Shown here: piece by piece, positions 16,521 to 16,778 of the stretch
Numbering within the stretch: position 1 is the stretch's first letter
Layout: every line of letters starts with the position of its first letter
From: Vicinamibacteria bacterium
GTDB lineage: Bacteria; Acidobacteriota; Vicinamibacteria; Vicinamibacterales; UBA2999
Length of the DNA: 16,778 bases
Direction of reading: 5' to 3'
Assembly: GCA_025938035.1 (NCBI GenBank)
Contig: JAICQE010000095.1
Span: 1-16,778, forward strand
Translations under genes and position numbers: made by a program
The notes under the pieces: generated by a model
What the model saw: only the letters and a program-made list of their open reading frames with translations
What the model was told of the DNA's origin: nothing
Databases searched by the model: none

Positions 16521-16637
16521 CGTTCGGGTCGTTCGGGTCGTTCGGGTCGTTCGGGTCGTTCGGATCGTTCGGGTCGTTCGGGTCGTTCGGATCGTTCGGT
16601 TCGTTCGAATCGTTCGAGGCGTTCAACTCGTTCGACC
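16521..16637 (+). repeat. 13-unit, 9-bp tandem array after the DUF763 stop
   Basis: Thirteen uninterrupted 9-base units of consensus CGTTCGGGT start one base after the DUF763 stop codon. Units 1-4, 6 and 7 are identical; units 5 and 8 differ by one base (GAT ending); units 9-13 drift increasingly (GTT, AAT, AGG, AACT and ACC endings). The array therefore decays away from the gene. It is a multiple of three, so it is open in several frames (NDP or ERP repeats on the minus strand), but nothing suggests it is translated. Confidence 0.92.
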
Positions 16638-16664
16638 GTCCCCCCTCCACGTACCACGGGACGG
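16636..16664 (+). other. Weak hairpin after the tandem array
   Basis: CCGTCCC (16636-16642) and GGGACGG (16658-16664) can pair as a perfect 7-base stem with a 15-base loop, just downstream of the array. No T-tract follows, so it is not a standard intrinsic terminator for the DUF763 transcript. It is the only obvious stem in that direction. Confidence 0.3.
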
Positions 16665-16724
16665 CGAACCATGAAGAGGCGCCGGGGAGCGAAGACGTCG
16701 ACTCGTTCGAACCTGCGGCACATG

Positions 16725-16753
16725 AAAAAGGGCGGGCCCCGAAGGACCCGCCC
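16725..16753 (-). terminator. Intrinsic terminator for a leftward gene beyond the window
   Basis: Read on the minus strand, GGGCGGGTCC and GGGCCCGCCC form a 10-pair stem closed by C(TTCG)G, a very stable tetraloop, followed at once by TTTTT. The one non-Watson-Crick pair is a G-U wobble on the minus-strand RNA but a C-A mismatch on the plus strand, so the direction is clear. It implies a leftward gene ending to the right of this window. Confidence 0.82.
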
Positions 16754-16754
16754 T

Positions 16755-16778
16755 GAACGACCCGAACGATTCGAACGA
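16755..16778 (-). repeat. Inverted copy of the 9-bp array, cut by the window edge
   Basis: On the minus strand this stretch reads as two full units (CGTTCGAAT, CGTTCGGGT) plus a CGTTC remnant of the array at 16521-16637, in the opposite orientation and continuing past the window. It sits directly upstream of the minus-strand terminator, so it would be transcribed in the 3' untranslated region of the neighbouring leftward gene. Confidence 0.82.

Noticed and set aside
16521..16637. Tandem array considered as a CRISPR
   Set aside because: The units are 9 bases, directly adjacent, with no spacers and no cas genes.
15743..16723. A minus-strand open frame with ERP/SERP repeats, and another with NDP repeats (16399-16650)
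   Set aside because: Both only translate the 9-base tandem array and then run antisense through the conserved DUF763 gene.

Overview
The window is GC-rich bacterial chromosome with almost every base assigned to a gene. Long open frames on the non-coding strands are a by-product of the base composition. The gene mix points to Acidobacteriota, perhaps Vicinamibacteria: a secreted tannase-family esterase, a DUF5916 outer-membrane protein, a HEAT plus DUF349 repeat protein, a DUF763 protein, and intergenic palindromes. This placement is inference; there is no rRNA or other marker here. I see no tRNA, rRNA, CRISPR array, phage gene or transposase.

Left part (1-3076, plus strand). A tannase/feruloyl-esterase-like protein with a complete CS-D-HC motif is followed 17 bases later by an exported FGE-sulfatase (SUMF1) fold protein that lacks both catalytic cysteines of true formylglycine-generating enzymes. 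A small exported PepSY-like gene follows, probably from its own promoter, and is broken by a frameshift near 2830-2846.

Middle part (3084-9235, minus strand). This is a tightly packed operon, read right to left: hotdog acyl-CoA thioesterase, threonine synthase (thrC), oligoendopeptidase F (pepF), DUF5916 outer-membrane protein, and, after 68 bases, a small DUF3566-like membrane protein. The first three junctions are 4-base stop/start overlaps (ATGA, ATGA, GTGA), so the downstream genes are probably translationally coupled. A 7-base tandem repeat forms the 3' end of the thioesterase gene, exactly where the ribosome approaches thrC.

Right part (9236-16778). A 113-base divergent promoter region separates this operon from speA (biosynthetic arginine decarboxylase). 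An aminoglycoside-phosphotransferase-fold kinase gene follows speA directly and is bracketed by two inverted copies of a 53-base, two-hairpin, REP-like element; the left copy supplies the kinase's start codon and first residues. A convergent 953-residue HEAT/DUF349 protein follows on the minus strand, then a DUF763 gene on the plus strand. The window ends in a 13-unit, 9-base tandem array just after the DUF763 stop. A clear minus-strand terminator and the start of an inverted copy of the same array come next, implying a leftward gene just beyond the window.

Most gene functions are housekeeping or family-level. I found no convincing new multi-gene system. The most distinctive signals are the repeat structures: the REP-like pair around the kinase, the facing 9-base arrays, and the repeat at the thioesterase/thrC junction. 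The long DUF349 repeat protein and the DUF763 protein are the uncharacterised genes most worth attention.
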